Source: Chloroflexaceae bacterium (GTDB lineage: Bacteria > Chloroflexota > Chloroflexia > Chloroflexales > Chloroflexaceae). From it: DNA of 64,000 bases. The stretch lies in the NCBI GenBank assembly GCA_028282325.1, contig JANQID010000107.1, positions 1-64,000 on the forward strand, in the 5' to 3' direction. The notes beneath the pieces were generated by a model. That model was not told the DNA's origin. It saw only the letters and a program-made list of their open reading frames with translations, and searched no databases. Made by a program: the position numbers and the translations under genes. This document shows positions 60,552-64,000 of this stretch, in pieces (positions within the stretch are counted from its first letter, which is position 1; the number at the start of each line of letters is the position of its first letter).

Positions 60552-61196
60552 GACGCCTGCGAGAACGCGTTCGCCAGCGCCGAGAAGAAGTTCGATGCTA
60601 TCGCGCTGCACAATCAGATCGACGCGAGCGCCGAAACGCACCGTACCAATGCGTCCCCCCGCTTCTAGTCGTTCGCCCAGTTCGATAGGGCTGATAATGC
60701 GACGCGCGATAGGGCTGGCAATTTGCACGATCATCAGCGGCCCCCACGTCGAGTCCAGACCGATATACAGACGCGTATTGCGCTCTGGAGCCTGTGGATC
60801 ATTCAGGGGCCTAAATTCACCGCTCACGTATTCAAGATAGCGAACCTCTCCATCCACGGGACTCCGATTCACCGACACATCAATAGGCGAACGCATCGTT
60901 ACAATTCGCAGGCAATCGGTGTGCAGATATCGATGTTCATAGACCTCGTCGATATGCTGTACGATGCCGTCAGACACAGCGAATAGAGTATCGGTTTCGT
61001 TCGGCGTCGTTCGCTCCGGGTCACGGTAAAGCATAGCCGTCAGCGCTGTCAGCGCGATGGGCAGAGGCGCCAGCTTTGGCCGCAAACCAAGCGCTAATCC
61101 TGTGAGCCCTAACCCGATTCCGAGAAACGTGTTCGCTTCGGCATCTAGCCCAGGGATATGCGGAGATCGTTCTTTAATCGTTGTTTGCTCTGGCAT
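60522..61196 (-). CDS. Phosphatidylserine decarboxylase-like protein without the pyruvoyl serine
   Basis: 224 residues with the short PSD-A-type layout: one hydrophobic stretch (TFLGIGLGLTGLALGL), PERTTPNETDTLFAVSDGIV, MRSPIDVSVNRSPVDGEV and GPLMIVQIASPIARRI. The self-cleavage site, normally FGS-RVD, reads RFGARVD, so A190 replaces the serine that becomes the pyruvoyl cofactor; the DNA codon is GCT. The His of the DVHVNR motif is S108. Without the serine, no pyruvoyl group can form, so classical decarboxylation is not expected. It may be a lipid-binding or regulatory relative. The upstream region (61197-61494) has no gene. Confidence 0.85.
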   Translation of the reverse strand: MPEQTTIKERSPHIPGLDAEANTFLGIGLGLTGLALGLRPKLAPLPIALTALTAMLYRDPERTTPNETDTLFAVSDGIVQHIDEVYEHRYLHTDCLRIVTMRSPIDVSVNRSPVDGEVRYLEYVSGEFRPLNDPQAPERNTRLYIGLDSTWGPLMIVQIASPIARRIISPIELGERLEAGGRIGTVRFGARVDLIVQRDSIELLLGAGERVLAGVSRVACIVPL

Positions 61197-61494
61197 AGCG
61201 GTAATTTTGCAGATGTCGTTTTACTGATTCTAGCATGCCCTATGCTAAAGCGCAACCAGAAGATAGAAATTTTTATCGCGTATATGCAAAACGGATACAG
61301 GAGCGGAACAGCCTGATGTGGATGAGCAAGCCTCGTCGCAGAGATCACATCGCCTCGCATACCATCGAATTCTGACAACGCCGCACAGCAAGCATCGAAC
61401 GCAAATGGCATAGATAAGGCAAAAGCGTGGCGATGAACGCAAGTGCAACATGCATTCATCATCACACAACCGCGCTCTTGGAGCAGAGAGCGTT

Positions 61495-62253
61495 TTATCC
61501 TTCAACAAGCAGTTCGGCTATATATTTCAGCGTAGCGCGGCGTCCCTGGGGGTGCAATTGACGCCAGAGATTCACCAGATGGATCTCTTCCGATGTGTAC
61601 TCAGGATTGAGCGTCGCCGGTTCAGCATATTCTGATGCAAGCCTGACATCATGAACATTCGTGGCATCAACGCTTTTCTCAGCATCAACAGCATGCTCTG
61701 CAACCTTGTAGCGCTCCGCTTCTTTTGGCTTACTCGCAGACATTGGCGGTTCAGGCGGTATAGTTTCACCGCCGCTGCGCAATGTTTGATCGGCGACAAT
61801 CACCATGGCCAATTCGATAAACGGCACGTCGAACGCCTCGGCTAAACGGCGGGCTTGATCGGTATCGGGGAGAGTCTGACCGGATAGGTAGTTGCGCAAT
61901 GCACCATCGCTGATTCGGGTTTCGTTCGTCAATTTGGCTCGTGAGAATCGCCCCTTCATATGCTTTTGCAACCACTCGCTAAACAGCGGCGCGGCAGTCG
62001 GGAGAAGCGTAGCTCGATGGCGCACCTCTTCGATTGGCATCTCCAACATTTCCGCCATCGACTCAAGCGTTTTCCCACGGGGGCGACGAGTCTTCCCTGA
62101 AATAAATTGACGCAGTGATATTGTCCCAATATCAAGCTGTTCGGCAAAATCACTCAACGCGACATCCCGACTCATAGCGGATTCAAAGAGCACCACTGAA
62201 AGAGGCAGATTTGCAGGCAAGGTATTATTTGCTGGATTTGATGCTGTGTTCAT
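61495..62253 (-). CDS. Transcriptional regulator with two XRE-type HTH domains
   Basis: 252 residues from the ATG at 62253 (AAGGAG, 9 bp). Two helix-turn-helix units: residues 33-85 (DFAEQLDIGTISLRQFISGK, TLESMAEMLEMP) and about 100-155 (NETRISDGALRNYLSGQTLP, DTDQARRLAEAFDVP). A Pro/Glu-rich linker of about 70 residues leads to a short C-terminal helix pair (EIHLVNLWRQLHPQGRRATL). Two XRE domains in one chain are uncommon. No effector domain, so the signal is unclear. Confidence 0.82.
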   Translation of the reverse strand: MNTASNPANNTLPANLPLSVVLFESAMSRDVALSDFAEQLDIGTISLRQFISGKTRRPRGKTLESMAEMLEMPIEEVRHRATLLPTAAPLFSEWLQKHMKGRFSRAKLTNETRISDGALRNYLSGQTLPDTDQARRLAEAFDVPFIELAMVIVADQTLRSGGETIPPEPPMSASKPKEAERYKVAEHAVDAEKSVDATNVHDVRLASEYAEPATLNPEYTSEEIHLVNLWRQLHPQGRRATLKYIAELLVEG

Positions 62254-62901
62254 CGGGAACCGCTCCTTATTAACAATGAAGACATCCGCTACTTCCATGA
62301 TCAAGTCAACTTCGTACAGAAACTATCGACAGATAATTGACAGAACAACAAACGGGTTAAACTTAGTAGTTTCACCACAAACAGGAGGTGTGCTACATAG
62401 CAATCCACGTATGCGTCAATGTTAGTATTACATTGTGGCAATTATTTTATCACAAAAAGTAGAAAAAGAAAACTGTACTGAAGGGTAAAGTGGCAAATAT
62501 TTTCTAAATGCACTTTCTGTCCAAGTGTTTTCGCGTCATGGAAAATGCTTAGAATACCTTTATCAAGACAGATCATTTGCTGCATCACTATAAAGAACTT
62601 TAATACAATGTCAAGAATAATACGCAACACAATGCTTCGTCGCCTAAGTTGATCCTATGTACTATTGTCAAGTTGCTACACTGAACAACTATTTTAAACC
62701 GACAGGAAATCGTATGCTCCTTGCTGATGAAAGTGCGCTTCCATGGTACAATTGAACGCACGTTTCGTTAGCTTCATATCCCATCCCTGGCGAGCATTTG
62801 AACGTTGTTTTATTCACGCCTGTCTTACATTTTATCCTATGCCTTGCTCGTAAATATACTGAATGATTGCGCTTATCGATACTACGTAGAAAGTTCTACC
62901 C
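62254..62901. other. AT-rich intergenic region
   Basis: 650 bp clearly AT-richer than its surroundings, with runs such as ATTATTTTATCACAAAAAG near 62440. A 62-codon frame at 62442-62630 is hydrophobic but has no ribosome site. It lies between divergent genes, so promoters and regulator sites are expected. No clear dyads or RNA are recognised. Confidence 0.5.
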
Positions 62902-64000
62902 GTGACCAATCCAAAAAGCTGCTTTCAAATTCAAGATCTCTATCAACTTGACTGGATTGAGGACGTTCGCATAAGTCCCGATGGGCGGATGCTTGCTTTT
63001 GTGCGAGTCAGCCCGGATCGTCTGCACAATACGTATCGGCGGGCGATTTATGTCGCGTCGATTGACGGCGGCGCGCCACGACGTTTGAGCGCCGGCATCA
63101 AACAAGATCATACGCCACGCTGGAGTGCGGATAGTCGTCGGCTGGCCTTTGTCTCTACACGTCACGATGATCAGGGCCAGATCTTCATTATCAATGTTGA
63201 TGGCGGCGAAGCCCAACAATTGACCGCAATGCATCATGGGGTCAGCGATCCCTCCTGGAGCCCTGATGGCGCGCACATTGCATTTTTATCTGGCAGTAAT
63301 GCGGAGGAGCGCACCCAGGAAGATGCCGGCGTAGCGCAGCCGGAACCTGAAGACGCCTGGGAAGAGCAGCGTCTGCGAGAACAAATCCAGCATGAAAACG
63401 AAGAGCGCAATGATCCACGCGTTGTTACACGATTACCGTATCGCACCGGGACAGCTTTTTTGGACGACCGCAAGCAACATATCTATCTGGTTGATGTTCC
63501 AAACGATGATGTTCTCGAACCGCTGGAGCCGCGACGGCTCACCGACGGCGAAGTTGACTACACAACGCCTGTCTGGATGCCCGACGGATCCGCGCTTCTG
63601 ACGACCGTGCTTCGCGATTCTGATATCGATACGCTGTTCAGCTATCGTGATGTACTCCGAATCTCTGTGGAAGGCGGCGCGCCCCAAACTATCACCGCTG
63701 CCGGTTATACATACTTTGATCCACTGCCATCATCTGATGGAGCATTCATCGCAACGCAACGGGTCTGCGAAGATCGGTTGCTGACCGCGAATCGCACGGT
63801 GGCCATAATTCCTCTGACGGGCGATGAGCTATGGGATGTGAATGCGTCGTCTGATCTCAATGTTGAGCACTTTCGCTGGGGTCCCAATGATCAGAGCATT
63901 TTGTTTAGCGCCGGGTGGCGCGGCAATACACATATCTATACCTGCGCGCTGCATAAACAAGCCGATGGCGACCACTGCGTTCCACTCGTCCAGGGGCAAC
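62902..64000 (+). CDS. S9-type peptidase / beta-propeller protein, N-terminal part (cut by window edge)
   Basis: A frame opens at GTG 62902, 12 bp after an in-frame stop, and runs off the window. It begins VTNPKSCFQIQDLYQLDWIE and has DVRISPDGRMLAFV, PRWSADSRRLAFVSTR, DPSWSPDGAHIAFLSGS and VWMPDGSALL blades. These are the DPP4/acylaminoacyl-peptidase or WD40-like propeller repeats preceding a prolyl-oligopeptidase catalytic domain, which would lie outside. No signal peptide, so cytosolic. Pure TolB-like propellers are the alternative. The ATG at 62989 would remove the conserved LYQLDWIEDV start. Confidence 0.85.
   Translation, partial: MTNPKSCFQIQDLYQLDWIEDVRISPDGRMLAFVRVSPDRLHNTYRRAIYVASIDGGAPRRLSAGIKQDHTPRWSADSRRLAFVSTRHDDQGQIFIINVDGGEAQQLTAMHHGVSDPSWSPDGAHIAFLSGSNAEERTQEDAGVAQPEPEDAWEEQRLREQIQHENEERNDPRVVTRLPYRTGTAFLDDRKQHIYLVDVPNDDVLEPLEPRRLTDGEVDYTTPVWMPDGSALLTTVLRDSDIDTLFSYRDVLRISVEGGAPQTITAAGYTYFDPLPSSDGAFIATQRVCEDRLLTANRTVAIIPLTGDELWDVNASSDLNVEHFRWGPNDQSILFSAGWRGNTHIYTCALHKQADGDHCVPLVQGQ

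Noticed and set aside
62442-62630. 62-codon hydrophobic frame in the AT-rich gap
   Set aside because: No ribosome site and composition follows the AT-rich DNA; not supportable as a gene.

Overview
The window is a 64 kb piece of a bacterial chromosome that most likely belongs to a phototrophic member of the Chloroflexota (filamentous anoxygenic phototroph type). The reasons are a bchN-bchB-bciB-bchL operon for dark (light-independent) bacteriochlorophyll synthesis, very large multi-GAF sensor kinases, KamA-family and NHL proteins, and GC-rich DNA full of short palindromic interspersed elements. No rRNA, tRNA or CRISPR array was seen.

Positions 1-8900 stand apart. They are AT-richer, all supportable genes are on the minus strand, each has its own gap, and the gaps contain attC-like recombination sites (GTTRRRY/RYYYAAC cores bounding imperfect inverted repeats). 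I read this as a cluster of integron gene cassettes without a visible integrase (a CALIN). Its cargo is a SAM methyltransferase, an ACC deaminase/D-cysteine desulfhydrase homologue, an NHL-propeller/pepsin-like fusion, a truncated antitoxin-like ORF, an RNase Z-like hydrolase, a 96-residue unknown, an SDR enzyme without the catalytic tyrosine, an EthD-like protein and a Card1/DUF1887-type nuclease-domain protein. A 94-bp MITE with an 8-bp target duplication and a copy of a second foldback element have landed inside the cluster.

Positions 9-27 kb are backbone. They hold pabBC and a small membrane protein, a CPBP protease, and a signalling block made of an alpha/beta hydrolase overlapping a 2,804-residue histidine kinase with 14 tandem GAF modules, then a degenerate-GGDEF response regulator overlapping a left-handed beta-helix protein, then a DinB protein. 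Positions 27.3-32.5 kb are the bch operon, closed by a strong intrinsic terminator. Positions 32.6-41 kb hold an O-methyltransferase, a GH13 enzyme, a peptide-type ABC importer (two permeases and a binding protein, no ATPases) and an EEP-family hydrolase.

Positions 41-53 kb mix decayed pieces (a kinase N-terminus remnant, an internally deleted IS66-type transposase, an IS3-type tail) with lipoproteins and two signalling systems. One is a NarL-type kinase/regulator pair. The other is a single 1,034-residue protein joining a CHASE3-type sensor, kinase, receiver and OmpR-type DNA-binding domain. Three phased CTTAAGG repeats lie between this protein and a kamA-like radical SAM gene and may be its operator. 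Positions 53-64 kb carry a CrtI-like oxidoreductase, a HAD phosphatase/ABC ATPase/lipoprotein group, an ECF sigma/anti-sigma pair, a phosphatidylserine decarboxylase-like protein without its pyruvoyl serine, a double-HTH regulator and the start of an S9-type peptidase cut by the window edge.

A foldback element of about 135-150 bp with CTACCAAAC...GTTTGGTAG ends occurs at least eight times across the window.
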